Origin: Trichomonas tenax
Lineage: Eukaryota; Parabasalia; Trichomonadida; Trichomonadidae
Direction of reading: 5' to 3'
Length of the DNA stretch: 64,000 nt
Assembly: GCA_023091735.1 (NCBI GenBank)
Contig: JALKBU010000152.1
Location: 1 to 64,000, forward strand
How positions within the stretch are numbered: the first letter of the stretch is position 1; the number at the start of each line of letters is the position of its first letter. A program made the translations under genes and the position numbers. Under the pieces are notes generated by a model. The model was not told the origin of the DNA. It ran no database searches and saw nothing but the letters and a program-made list of their open reading frames with translations. Positions 18,051-27,893 of this stretch are shown piece by piece.

Positions 18051-19442
18051 ATGATAAATATAAAGAATGAAATAGTTTTGGATATTAATGATTTAATGAA
18101 GTTAAAACCGCCAGAAGATGAACCAATTGTTGAACCATTGGCTCCTGTTGAAATGACTAAAGCAACGGAAGAAAAATACATAAATTTAATGTATGCAAAG
18201 CAAGATATTTTCACAATTCTTCAAAATGACTTTCCAGATGTCTTTCCTACCCTTTCATTTGGCTTTGTTCTGGCTTTTAAACAGTATTTGGATGAAGAAG
18301 GTCCAAATTCGATAGAAATCCTTAAAGCAATTATCGATAGCAATGATGCAAACCGCAAATTACTCACTAAGTCTATGATTTTAAATTCGAAGATGGTTGA
18401 TGATTTGCCTGCATCATTTGAATTAATTCATGATTTGTTAACACTTCCGGATTCACAAATACTTCAGAACCATTTTCTTTCATATTTTACTATCTACAAA
18501 CTTGGCGCATTTGCATCAGATCCAAATCCTGAATTGAATTTATTATCAGCAAAAATATTTGGACTCATTTATCGTGCGGAAACTCTGAATATGTCAATGG
18601 AAGATTTTGGCACTTACAATATATTTGAGATCGATCCAAATCAAGAGTACAAATCCTATACCATGTTAGATATAATGCTTATTTTGCTTAATAGCCCACA
18701 TCGAGAAGTTAGATTTGAAACAGTGCGAAACTTGAGATTATATTTTTCGCATCGAGCAGATTCAATTTCTACCCTTGGGTATCATTTCTTCAATTTTTGT
18801 TCAAAATTGGGCGATGATTTAGAGTTCAATGTTGAATGTTATTCAACTCTTGCTTATGGCTTTAGAGCATATTTAGATACCTGTATACCGGAAGAAGTTT
18901 TCATTCAGTATTTGAAACACAATAGCGAACTCATATCTAATCCAGAGACAGAAGAAAATCTTGCAACAAGTGCAATTAGATCATGTGAGTCGATTATCGA
19001 GCACTATAATGAGACAGTCGGAACAATTCTTTATACACAACGACCACTCGAAAAATTTGAAGGCACAAATATCATCGAAGCATTGATGAGGCGTGTTGAG
19101 ATTGGTCGAGTCAATGACCTTATATCTGCAGTTAAGACATTATGTCTGTTAATCAACGTTTGTTCTCATGCTGAAATCATTCAATTACGTTCTATGGGAA
19201 TTATTGGATCCATGACATCTGCTGCATATAAAATCGAAGTATTGGATCAACCAACAACGCAAGCACTTCTTCAGACAGCGATGAAATTGCTGGATGAGAT
19301 CAAACCATATATTACGGATGAAGAAATTGAACAATTTTTAGAATTCACAGATCCTCTTGTTGAACTTCAACATTCGGAAAATACCGGAATTAGCAGCCGT
19401 GCTCAAAAGTTTTTAATGAAATTGGATCTTCTAGCTCAATAA
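18051..19442 (+). CDS. HEAT/armadillo-like helical repeat protein
   Basis: A 463-residue, almost wholly helical protein with repeated paired-helix units, for example SAKIFGLIYRAETLNMSMED, LDIMLILLNSPHREVRFETV and AVKTLCLLINVCSHAEIIQL. An acidic Pro-rich segment (KPPEDEPIVEPLAPVE) comes first. The layout resembles the armadillo-like proteins common in trichomonads, such as the one at 34670-36007, but no specific orthologue is recognised. ATG 18051 is preceded by TCAACTCCCCCTTTTTATA, which combines an initiator-like TCA and a CCTTT box. The start lies 236 bases from the divergent VPS28 start. Confidence 0.75.
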   Translation: MINIKNEIVLDINDLMKLKPPEDEPIVEPLAPVEMTKATEEKYINLMYAKQDIFTILQNDFPDVFPTLSFGFVLAFKQYLDEEGPNSIEILKAIIDSNDANRKLLTKSMILNSKMVDDLPASFELIHDLLTLPDSQILQNHFLSYFTIYKLGAFASDPNPELNLLSAKIFGLIYRAETLNMSMEDFGTYNIFEIDPNQEYKSYTMLDIMLILLNSPHREVRFETVRNLRLYFSHRADSISTLGYHFFNFCSKLGDDLEFNVECYSTLAYGFRAYLDTCIPEEVFIQYLKHNSELISNPETEENLATSAIRSCESIIEHYNETVGTILYTQRPLEKFEGTNIIEALMRRVEIGRVNDLISAVKTLCLLINVCSHAEIIQLRSMGIIGSMTSAAYKIEVLDQPTTQALLQTAMKLLDEIKPYITDEEIEQFLEFTDPLVELQHSENTGISSRAQKFLMKLDLLAQ

Positions 19443-19914
19443 TTTTTTTTGTTATATAATTAAATAGATTTTATAAAGTTGATGTATTAAGAAATTATAT
19501 AGATTTAGATTCTTACATCAAACCTCTTGATAATAATCGTCATCATCGTCATTATTGATATCAATAATCATCACAAAACTAAAACACACTAACCAGAACT
19601 ATAAACTATGTGATAAAATTAAAATTATTTTATGATGGTTAACACACATCATATCTTTAATTCATGAAAATAATTTAATGGTCTCATTCAAAAGTCAACA
19701 TTTTAGATTAGATGATATGTAGAACTTAGTGTGAATCAGATATGAAGTAATTTTTTATTATTGCAATTGATTGACACGGTTTTGGATTTGAAATGAGAGA
19801 GATGATGATAAAACATATAAAATTGAATCAATATTTATGATATTTAAAATATTTCATCAATACATTTAAGTACTCATGATGATAACAGGATACAATACAT
19901 TTTTGGTGAGGAAT
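19443..19914. other. Intergenic region with ATC-type microsatellite, no gene seen
   Basis: It separates the convergent HEAT-like and IN-box genes. It has a short run of (ATC/ATT)n around 19533-19575 and otherwise AT-rich sequence. Confidence 0.5.
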
Positions 19915-20502
19915 TTAAACATAACCGAGAGCCTTCTTATACTTGGCTTCTTCATCTGGTGTAACAGTATCAGTAGCCCACCAGCCAGAGTCACCACGAA
20001 CCTTAAATGTCTTCTTCTTCTTCTCGAACAACAAATTCAAATCGCACGATGTATCGAATCCGACGAAGATTTTGTCTGGGTCAACTGTCTTCTGTTTCTC
20101 AAGCTCGACAAGGAGATTGGTAGCGCGAGCCCAGGAAGGAATTTGCTGGCCACGAATTTCTTCCGCATCTTCAACATAGTACTCCTCGCAGTCCGAGTTA
20201 TAGTCGCTGTCAATTGGGTCCGAGATACGGTATTGCTGTTCCTTTGATGGTGGAATAGCACCAGTCAAGTATGATGGCTCGTAGGAAGGACGGCTGTCGA
20301 TGTCGACTTCTGGATAGGAGTTATTGAAGTTTGGCTTAACTGTTGGAGCAGCTGGTGCATCGATGGAAGCAAGTAAATCATCAATTTGAGATTGATACTT
20401 GTTCTTAGATGCAGATGTTGTGGTTCCGGAGGCGGGGGCACTGAGGAGGGACTGCATCCAGTTGATCTGTTGGTCTACTTCGCCCTCTACTTTGCGTGAC
20501 AT
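19915..20502 (-). CDS. Very short INCENP-like protein with C-terminal IN-box
   Basis: A 195-residue protein from ATG 20502 (MSRKVEGEV); the longer open frame begins at a non-ATG codon. The first 115 residues are low-complexity with an acidic stretch (SDCEEYYVEDAEEI). Residues 121-178 match the Aurora-kinase activating IN-box of INCENP/Sli15 in order: IPSWARATNLL (IPxWA), VDPDKIF (spaced like the L-x-x-IFG region), DLNLLFEKKKKTFKVR (LxxIFxxxKxRYxKR) and SGWW (the SSAxW site, here with one Ser). INCENP proteins elsewhere usually have several hundred residues with a long coiled coil; this one would be close to an isolated Aurora activator. Codon bias indicates good expression. The call rests on the IN-box pattern only. 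Confidence 0.55.
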   Translation of the reverse strand: MSRKVEGEVDQQINWMQSLLSAPASGTTTSASKNKYQSQIDDLLASIDAPAAPTVKPNFNNSYPEVDIDSRPSYEPSYLTGAIPPSKEQQYRISDPIDSDYNSDCEEYYVEDAEEIRGQQIPSWARATNLLVELEKQKTVDPDKIFVGFDTSCDLNLLFEKKKKTFKVRGDSGWWATDTVTPDEEAKYKKALGYV

Positions 20503-20617
20503 TGTGAATAGAAAAAAATGCGGTACGTTTAAAATACAAAATTTGAATACTTGACATTTAAAAACTTCGGAAGAAGAAGATGTCGTCAAATTTTTTTCGT
20601 ACGTTAATTTTGCTTGA

Positions 20618-20722
20618 CAGAATAATGAGCGAAGGAAAATCTTACAGAAGGTTGCAAATGGACTCCAGCAGAAATATGCTGAAGTTCACTACGAGCTAGA
20701 CTTTCTCAACCCAATTCACTAG
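20618..20722 (+). pseudogene. Relic fragment resembling the N-terminus of endonuclease III (Nth)
   Basis: Between stops at 20615-20617 and 20720-20722 a frame without ATG reads KILQKVANGLQQKYAEVHYE followed by LDFLNPIH. The pattern of L-x-x-x-Y-P/A-x-x-x-x-E-L-x-x-x-N-P just before a missing ELLVA segment is typical of the start of the HhH-GPD endonuclease III domain. Nothing of the rest of the domain follows. It looks like a truncated duplicate next to the IN-box gene promoter. Confidence 0.35.
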
Positions 20723-22359
20723 ATAATATCAATGCTTTTAAAGATAATTTTCACGATTTAACGTCTTGCTCAAATCTCGCGTCTAATACCCTCCTGGCAA
20801 ATGCCAAAATGCATAGCAATGTCCCCCTTCACTCATCATTATACTTCAAATCGCAAATATTATCTTTTCACCACTAAGATAGATTTTCGTATAAATCTGT
20901 TATTTTTGATATTTAGGTGCTTTATGTTAATTTCAGACTCTTTTCAGTTTAAAACTTCCGCCCAATATTTTTATTTCCGCATCTGATTTTTCACAAATTT
21001 CAACATTATTCAATTTTATCAAATGTCCCATGTTGCACTATGCTTTTCTGTTGTTCTGCTAGATGTATACACATTTTAGACAGCATAACGGATTTCAGTT
21101 TATTCTTTAATACCAACTTTATTGCAAAAACACTGTATAACAACTACAACTCTATACAACTTTTAAGTTTCTATCGACTTTTACCTATATTTTGATTTTG
21201 AATACGTTGATTTTAGAAAAATCCAATAAACTCAACAGTTTATACTATTGATTTTGTAACAAATCGACTACATGTGCTTTAAATATATTTGCTATTTTTA
21301 TTCAACTCCGCTAATTAAGATTTGGAAGAAATTTATTTTTCAAATTTGATCTTGTTGACATCAAAAACATTTCATGAAAGAGATGTTAGAACCTCAATGA
21401 TATCTGTTAAAATCTTTAATACCATGTTAGATGGCAACTTGTCATGTAACACATGAATATGGCATGTAACTTACACTTTTTCCGTGTAAATTTGGGAAGA
21501 TGTCAGATTAAATCATGTAAACTATTGAATTTTAGTAAGATATAATATCTATTTCTGATGGTTATCCTTTTATCATACCCATATCAAATTGTATTAATTA
21601 TGATTAAAATGCTATATTATCAATGTTGTTGATAAATACTGTTTATTAAAATTTCACATTTTGGAATAGCAATAAATACTGCTTTTAAGTCCATAATATT
21701 CATCTAGTCAGTTGTTAAGTTAAAATAATGATAGAATTAGGTTATAATGTCTGTAATTTAAATTACCGAAATGCATATAACCTAATATATTGGTGTTGGC
21801 TTGAAATGTATATATTGTATTGACCAAAATTCTATGACTATTATTATATGTATTCTATTATTTATTAAAATGAAAATGTTTCATGACTTTATTTTTTATC
21901 TTTAATTTTAATAAAATTCATCCAACATGCTCCATGCTATATAGGGGAAATATTCTATAAGTGGTTAAGCATGGTAAACATAAGTTCTCGAGATTGAGAT
22001 ATCGAGAAGGGGTGTTCAACTATTTCTGTTATTCATACAACATACCTGAGTTCGAGTGTACACATAGGTTTGGAATTTATCGCAAAAAAAATAAAGAAGG
22101 TAAAAAGAACGTGCTTAACATCTTTGCAATAATGCGAAAGTAGAATTTATGATAGAGATAATTGTAGCGACCAAAGGTGAACATATGCATCTATATGATA
22201 TTATGTAAAACTTCTTTCTTGAGTATCAAAAATTAACAAATGGTTTTTGCCACGTAAAGGTCAAAATTTAAAAAAATGTAAAGTAAAATAAACCATTCAA
22301 ATACAAAAATTGCCATCGCATGAAAAATACATCTCAGCAGGGCGAGAAAGGAACACCTG
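20723..22359. other. 1.6-kb AT-rich region, no gene seen
   Basis: Only short random frames occur. Two ATGTAA-type motifs (TGTCATGTAAC and GGCATGTAAC, about 21439-21471) resemble the window-wide TGACATGTAAA element but precede no visible gene. A frame at 21961-22143 begins at GTG and is not supported. Confidence 0.5.
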
Positions 22360-22367
22360 TCACTTTT
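22360..22367 (+). promoter_or_regulatory. Initiator TCACTTTT of the small membrane protein gene
   Basis: TCACTTTTGATAATAG begins 46 bases before ATG 22406 and has the same form as the initiators of the mucin-like and xylulokinase genes. Confidence 0.5.
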
Positions 22368-22405
22368 GATAATAGAAAGATTAAAAGTGCCAAAATTTAG
22401 AGAAA

Positions 22406-22684
22406 ATGATTTTGGTCTTTCTTGCTCTCTCCTCTTTAGTTCAAAACGAAGAAATTCCAGACTACAATCTCTTCCACGTCGGCAATGAATCAGGCACAGG
22501 AAATGAATCAACATCAACTCCTATGAGAACAGCCAACGTCAACTATCCAATCACAAAGAACGGTATCATCACCATCGCAGGGTGTGCTGCATTCGGTGTT
22601 CTTATTACAGTTATCGCTGTTATCGCTTTTCGCAAGAGAGTTGAAGTTGGACTTAACAACGACCCACTTCTCCCAGAGAAATAG
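22406..22684 (+). CDS. Small single-pass surface protein
   Basis: A 92-residue protein. A short hydrophobic start (MILVFLALSSLV) serves as signal peptide. A 45-residue ectodomain with Asn-Glu-Ser and Asn-x-Ser/Thr sites follows, then a transmembrane helix (about 50-74, GIITIAGCAAFGVLITVIAVIAF). A basic-to-acidic tail ends NNDPLLPEK; DPLLPEK resembles a dileucine endocytic signal. The layout mirrors that of the larger mucin-like proteins nearby, without repeats. The family is unknown. Confidence 0.7.
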   Translation: MILVFLALSSLVQNEEIPDYNLFHVGNESGTGNESTSTPMRTANVNYPITKNGIITIAGCAAFGVLITVIAVIAFRKRVEVGLNNDPLLPEK

Positions 22685-22919
22685 AGATAGAGATGTATCA
22701 GTGTTTTTGATAAATAATAAAACTATTCTCCCATTTAATTCTTTTTTGATTTAATATGTCAGCTATACAACAATAATTTTAAGGAACTATCATATATAGA
22801 TCAAATTATAGTTATTTTTATAATCCAATTTTTATAAAAACGATAAATGAGAAAAAAAATATCATATTCTTGCAAAAATCGAAAATACTTTACAAAATAA
22901 TAAGATAACTAAACAGTTA

Positions 22920-24044
22920 TTACTCAAAGAAGCTATTGGGTTTCATCATGAAGAACGTATTTTCAAGTTGTTCTTCTTCGAATTGATCGATGAATCGACC
23001 GATATTTGCTGGGATTGATGTTGTCCACAACGGGTTCCTTGAAAGCATATCTCCTTCGTCTTCATCTTCTGGCATGATGACTGTTTCTTCGTCGATTTCA
23101 TCAATTGATTTCTCTGATACTGAACTTGACATTGTTGAAGCCTTTCTGAACACGAGATAGTAGACTAAGATGACTATAAAAATAGGGAATAGTACACCAG
23201 CAATTGCTGCTACAACTACCCATGTTACCATGGACTTCTTGGCAACTTCAAGCTTCTCTATTTCATAGCCTGTGCCGCCAGTCTCTCCGATAGCGACAGG
23301 ACGCTCTCTTAATGTCATGTGTGGTATGAAAGATGGCTTGTCATATGGAATGTGTGACGGTGTTGTGTCTGGAGTTGTTGGTGGAGTGTCAGAAGGAGTC
23401 ATTGATGGTGTTGTACTAGTTGTTGTAGAAGGAGTGGTAGAAGGCGTTGTAGATGGAGTTGTGCTAGATGTAGTGCTTGAAGTAGTAGAAGGAGTAGTAC
23501 TAGGAGTTGTAGATGGTGAAGTGGAAGGTGGTGTACTTGGAGTAGTTGACGGTGTGGTTGAAGGTGCAATGCTTGGGGTTGTCGACGGTGTTGTACTTGG
23601 AGTAGTTGATAGTGTAGTACTTGGAGTCGTGGATGGGGTTGTGGAAGATGTTGTCGAAGGAGTAGTAGACGTGGTTGTACTTGGAGTTGTGGATGGTGTG
23701 GTACTTGGTGTTGTTGAAGGAGTAGTCTTTGGTGTCGTAATTGCAGTTGTGGACTGGGTAATACTTGGCATAGTCGAAGGGGTTGTTTTCGGTGTTGTAC
23801 TTGGAGTTGTCTTCGGGGTCGTTGAAGGCGTTGTAGATGGAGTTGTCGACGGAGTAGTCTTAGATGTCGTTGAAGGAGTCGTACTTGGAGTTGTCTTCGG
23901 TGTTGTTGATGGCGTTGTACTTGCGGTAGTAGATGGTGTTATTGATGGGGTCGTCTTAGGTGTTGTACTCGGCGTTGTCTTTGGAGTTATGGATGGTGTT
24001 GTCTTTGTTGTTGTCTTAGGAGTAGTTCTCCACACGTTGGGCAT
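22920..24044 (-). CDS. TTPS-repeat mucin-like membrane protein without obvious signal peptide
   Basis: A 374-residue protein. Residues 10-225 are nearly pure TTPS/TTPK units, then a Pro/His linker and a transmembrane helix (about 277-303, WVVVAAIAGVLFPIFIVILV). An acidic tail follows with EKSIDEIDEETVIMPEDEDE. It should be a glycosylated stalk at the surface. ATG 24044 is the first in frame after a TGA, and the N-terminus (MPNVWRTTPK) has no signal peptide. A different frame just upstream starts MKLFLTFMENS, directly after TCACTTTC, so a frameshift may have separated a short signal from the stalk, or the protein is inserted without cleavage. Confidence 0.7.
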   Translation of the reverse strand: MPNVWRTTPKTTTKTTPSITPKTTPSTTPKTTPSITPSTTASTTPSTTPKTTPSTTPSTTSKTTPSTTPSTTPSTTPKTTPSTTPKTTPSTMPSITQSTTAITTPKTTPSTTPSTTPSTTPSTTTSTTPSTTSSTTPSTTPSTTLSTTPSTTPSTTPSIAPSTTPSTTPSTPPSTSPSTTPSTTPSTTSSTTSSTTPSTTPSTTPSTTTSTTPSMTPSDTPPTTPDTTPSHIPYDKPSFIPHMTLRERPVAIGETGGTGYEIEKLEVAKKSMVTWVVVAAIAGVLFPIFIVILVYYLVFRKASTMSSSVSEKSIDEIDEETVIMPEDEDEGDMLSRNPLWTTSIPANIGRFIDQFEEEQLENTFFMMKPNSFFE

Positions 24045-24126
24045 GCTCTGTGGTCGGTCCGGAATTTTCCATGAAAGTGAGGAAAAGTTTCATATGTGTT
24101 TCATAACATTCTGCCGACGGATTTAA

Positions 24127-25212
24127 TATATGGTGTGCAAGGGTGTGTTTAGTGCAGAAAGATAGAGAATGAGTTGAAATGTTATAATAATATCATTATA
24201 AACCCTATCAAATTTAAGCATTATAGCTATGGTTTGAAGTTTCTATTTCGATTATAAGTCACTCAAATATCACAATTTTGACATCTGTCATTTTTTGCAC
24301 AATTTGGGTATCAAATTTTTTTCTTGCTTGAATATAGTGACCAATAGCAAAGTACAGATCAATTTAAGCATATGCATAGATAAGCAGAACGATTTTGAAT
24401 CGGAATCTATAGAGCAAAATAAAAAAAATCAAGGCTGTGTAACTTGAATAACTATATAAAAGCGAAACTACATTTTTTGTGAAATTTCAAAAAAAAAGTG
24501 AAAACACTTTCATCATTTGTCATGATGTCATATTGTGTTCACAATCAACTACAATCTATATAATGTTAATATCCAATAAGTATATATCTTATTTATATAT
24601 ATTATATCGTTGTTTTCCTTCATAATATCTGTATCAGATCAAAATAAAAAATTACGTCATATTTTTCAAATTTGTAATTGAAATGCTGTTTTGAACATAT
24701 ACATCATACTTGACTTCATTCAATTGCAGGGAGTAATAGACCATCAACTATAGATCCGCTGTGTCCCTAAGGAATGTAATTGGCACATCTCAGTAATTAA
24801 TGTTAAAGCAAATATTCGACGGGAATCAAATTTTTGTCAAAAAAAAATGTGTTTGCGGAGAAAACATGTCTTTCGAGTTTTTCGTTTTCATATCATTAAT
24901 AAATCATCTATCTACTAATGTTATTATAATCAATACTGTATTTATTATATATGGTAACTATTGTCTATGTCTTTTATCAATCATTGGGTTGACTGTAATG
25001 AAAACAAAAAAAAATCCCATCTCAGATTGTCAAAATTCGAGCCGTCTCTATTTATGGGATTGTTTATCAGCAACCTAAGATTCAGTTACAATTATGAGTA
25101 TATCCATAGATTATATATTAGGTACACTATACATATAATAGCAGAGAAAGATTGTTTCAAAATTTTTTGAAGAGAAGGTGAAAATTTTTTCTTCGTCACA
25201 TCAAAAAAATGA
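24127..25212. other. AT-rich intergenic region, no gene seen
   Basis: This is the upstream flank of the TTPS-repeat gene. Frames at 24800-25170 are short and of random composition. No RNA gene is recognised. Confidence 0.45.
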
Positions 25213-25214
25213 AC

Positions 25215-25362
25215 ATTTTGGCGCCAATTTTTCCCGCGAAACCGCTCTCGGACTCAATTTTGATTTTATATCCCGCCATGGTGCCAAAATTATATGACAC
25301 ATTTCTCTATATAAGAGTTATTATAGGTGTATAAATGCACTATGGAAGAGCATTCAGTGCAT
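25215..25362. promoter_or_regulatory. Cluster of E2F-like sites followed by TATA-like box and hairpin
   Basis: TTGGCGCCAA (25218-25227), TTTCCCGCGAAA (25230-25241) and TCCCGCCA (25271-25278) match the E2F/DP consensus (TTTSSCGC and its palindromes). ATTTTGGCGCCA (25215-25226) is repeated inverted, with one change, at 25279-25290. TATATAAG follows at 25308-25315, then a 7-bp hairpin ATGCACT/AGTGCAT (25335-25341 and 25356-25362). No protein gene starts downstream on the plus strand, so an unannotated RNA is possible. The GC content stands out in a long AT-rich stretch. Confidence 0.4.
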
Positions 25363-26256
25363 ATAGTGTCCGGTATATGTTAACTTTGCATCAAATAATC
25401 AATAATATATACTGTGCCTATTCCTGGCATCGCGAACATAAATAAAAATCATTTTCAAAAAATCTGCTCTCGAGTGATCGAAATTTTTATTCGGTGAGCA
25501 TTTTGCTCTTAAAATTTCTAAACATTTCAGAAGAGCTGGGAATAAAAAATAAAAAAAACTCCTCCCTAATCAAATTTAAAAGTTTACTCTGATTCGCATT
25601 GACAACTAAATTCAATGGAATAAATAACAAATTTCGAAAATTTCTTTTTTCTTATTATCTTATTAGTTATCTCCTTTTTGCCGTCTTCAACTCCCATCAT
25701 ATCGTTTGTATCACTGACCTTCTTCGATGGTTTGAAGAAGTTAGTATAAAACAATGTTTAACTGAAGAACATAAGATTCGAACCTATGAGTGCGGCTGTA
25801 GAAATTGTTCGTTGGAATACATCCCATTTATATGTTGGTATTCTCTCGAAGCACTTCTGCAACTGATCAAGCATTCAGATATATTGTTATATTTCAATAA
25901 AAACCTCGCAAATTTAATATTTGGATGATCTAAATCTGATCATAAAAAATCATATGAAACCAGATACGTGCATGAATCAGCAAATGTATTCTTGCAAAAT
26001 TAATTTCATAAAAATTCAATGTCTGCAGCAATAAATTGGACGTTGAGTGCGCTTGATGCTCTCCATTATTTCGAATTTCTTCAAATAAATTACTTATGTT
26101 GGTTAAACTCTCAAAGAACTGCATGATTATTAATAGTTTTCGATTTCATATTGTGTTCACCATTTGCGTTAATAATTAACATTTTAAGCATCAAAGATTC
26201 GCTAAAAATCAATATCAATAAATTACTTCTGAGTTTAGTTTTCAAAAAAAAAAGGC
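25363..26256. other. Gene-poor stretch, no supported gene
   Basis: A plus frame at 25599-25928 has no ATG. A minus frame with ATG 26124 (64 residues, MQFFESLTNISNLFEEIRNN) could be a small gene, but nothing else supports it. A tRNA B-box-like sequence on the minus strand near 25770 has no matching A box. Confidence 0.4.
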
Positions 26257-27645
26257 TTATTTTGCATCACGAATAATCTTCTGATAAATCAACGCACTGT
26301 CACGCATCTTTCTTTCTTGTGTTTCAAAGTCAACTTCGATTAGACCGAATCGCATCTTGTAGCCTTCGGCCCATTCATAGTTGTCGAGGAAACTCCAATG
26401 GCAGTATCCTGACACATCAGCACCTTCATCAATTGCATCGCGAAGGTGTGAAAGGCTTTGAGGAAGGAACCACTGACGATTCTTATCACTTCTGTCTGCA
26501 ATGCCATGTTCAGTAATGACAATTGGAAGTCTTCTTGAGTTCCACTTCTTATCAACCCATCTAGCACAGACAGCAAGGCTTTCCGGTGCCAGGCTCCATC
26601 CGAAGTCTGAAACAGGATATCTGCGCGGATTCTGTGACATTGGAGGTGCAGTGAAAACAGAACCTCCCCAATCCAAAGGATTGAAGGAGATCCATGTACA
26701 ATAATAATGGTTAATACCAACATAATCGATTGAATTCTTGAGGCCTTCGACTTTGTGTGTATGAATTGGGATTCCGAGGAATCCATATTTAATAACTCCT
26801 GTGTCGAAAGAATCGAGAATTGCTGTATTGAAGTTATTAAATATTGCGGCAAGTATCGTCTCGCCAATTGACCATTCGTGCATAGGATAGAATGGAATCA
26901 TATGCTTTGCAATTGAAACCATTGCCGAAGGTATTCTTTCGTGAATGATTTTGTACATTGCAGCATGACATTCCATGAATGTGTCGCATGCAAGCAAAAA
27001 CTTGTTAAAATCTTTCTCTCCGGGTGGAAAGATGCCGTCTTTATATGCGTTATTTGCAAAAACTGCAGGCTCATTGATAGTGATAAACCACGTGCAACAG
27101 TCTTTGCAAACATCAACGACTTTAGTCGTAAATTCACAAAGATGTTGCTTGAAATCTGGAGAAAGAACACCGCCTTCTTTTTCGATCCATGCTGGATTTT
27201 CGAAGTGCCACAATGTCAACATAGGTTCAATTCCTGCTTCTCTGAGCTTGTGGCACATATTGACATAGTTATCTAAATAAAATAAATTGTATTTGCCTTT
27301 CTCTGGATTGATTGCTGTCCAAGAGACACTAAAACGATAAAACTTAAGTCCCATCTCTTTCATTAAGTTTAAATCTGTATCAAACATCTTAATTCCTTCA
27401 CATGCATTTTGATGTGGAGGACAGCCATTTTTCTCCTCAAATAATGACCAATTGCTCTTTTCTTGGATGTTTTCTATCTGCCATGCAGCTGTTGAAGCAC
27501 CAAATTTGAAAAATTCATTAAATTTAGGATTCTCTGATGGAGTTTTCATTGTCATCTTTGGTGCAAGATTCTTTGATGCAAGAGGACGTAAAATGAAAAA
27601 GAGAATTAAATATATCACAATTATTGCAAAAATAAAACCCCACAT
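26257..27645 (-). CDS. GH1 family beta-glycosidase with N-terminal membrane anchor/signal
   Basis: A 462-residue protein from ATG 27645; the open frame extends to 27687, but an initiator lies within that extension. Residues 1-23 (MWGFIFAIIVIYLILFFIL) form a signal anchor, so the enzyme is lumenal, secreted or lysosomal. GH1 landmarks follow in order: FKFGASTAAWQIE, LKFYRFSVSWTAINPEKG, LTLWHFENPAWI, the acid/base Glu in FITINEPAVFA (about 192), YVGINHYYC, the nucleophile Glu in IVITEHGIAD (about 379; His replaces the usual Asn of ITENG), and HWSFLDNYEWAEGY. Full family length. Likely hydrolyses beta-glucosides or beta-galactosides. A His in the ENG motif occurs in some active members, so I expect activity. 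Confidence 0.85.
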   Translation of the reverse strand: MWGFIFAIIVIYLILFFILRPLASKNLAPKMTMKTPSENPKFNEFFKFGASTAAWQIENIQEKSNWSLFEEKNGCPPHQNACEGIKMFDTDLNLMKEMGLKFYRFSVSWTAINPEKGKYNLFYLDNYVNMCHKLREAGIEPMLTLWHFENPAWIEKEGGVLSPDFKQHLCEFTTKVVDVCKDCCTWFITINEPAVFANNAYKDGIFPPGEKDFNKFLLACDTFMECHAAMYKIIHERIPSAMVSIAKHMIPFYPMHEWSIGETILAAIFNNFNTAILDSFDTGVIKYGFLGIPIHTHKVEGLKNSIDYVGINHYYCTWISFNPLDWGGSVFTAPPMSQNPRRYPVSDFGWSLAPESLAVCARWVDKKWNSRRLPIVITEHGIADRSDKNRQWFLPQSLSHLRDAIDEGADVSGYCHWSFLDNYEWAEGYKMRFGLIEVDFETQERKMRDSALIYQKIIRDAK

Positions 27646-27655
27646 TAAAAAATGA
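27646..27655 (-). promoter_or_regulatory. Initiator TCATTTTTTA abutting the GH1 start
   Basis: On the minus strand TCATTTTTTA runs directly into ATG 27645, giving a leader of only about 8 bases as known in trichomonads. It decides the start codon. Confidence 0.55.
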
Positions 27656-27782
27656 CACTTTGACATGTCAGAGTTGTAAATTGACATATAACATTATTTG
27701 GCATGTAAAAGTTTTACAGTAAAACTTTATTTTGACATGTAAAAAATTGAAAATAATCAATGGTTTTGTTCCTTTATATACA

Positions 27783-27893
27783 ATGTTTTCAATGAATAAA
27801 TCCGCTTTGATTTTTAATGAACGCCAGTTCTTCCAGAAGCCATTTAAACAGTTTGCAGAAGTTTCTAAAAAAATATTATTGAATTTAGATTAA
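27783..27893 (+). CDS. Possible 36-residue protein behind a promoter-like motif
   Basis: The frame starts MFSMNKSALIFNERQFFQKP and ends SKKILLNLD. It has normal coding composition. TGACATGTAAA (27733-27743) lies 40 bases upstream of the ATG and CCTTT (about 27771-27775) about 8 bases upstream. The motif might instead belong to the divergent GH1 gene, and the frame might be a fragment of a larger lost gene. Confidence 0.3.
   Translation: MFSMNKSALIFNERQFFQKPFKQFAEVSKKILLNLD

Noticed and set aside
21961..22143. 60-codon frame in the 1.6-kb gap
   Set aside because: Starts at GTG, random composition, no promoter features.
25735..25860. tRNA gene on the minus strand suggested by GGTTCGAATCT and a matching T-stem
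   Set aside because: No A box or credible D and anticodon arms; the acceptor pairing needs a mismatch and an unusual length.
25599..25928. 109-codon open frame
   Set aside because: It has no ATG at all and no recognisable features.
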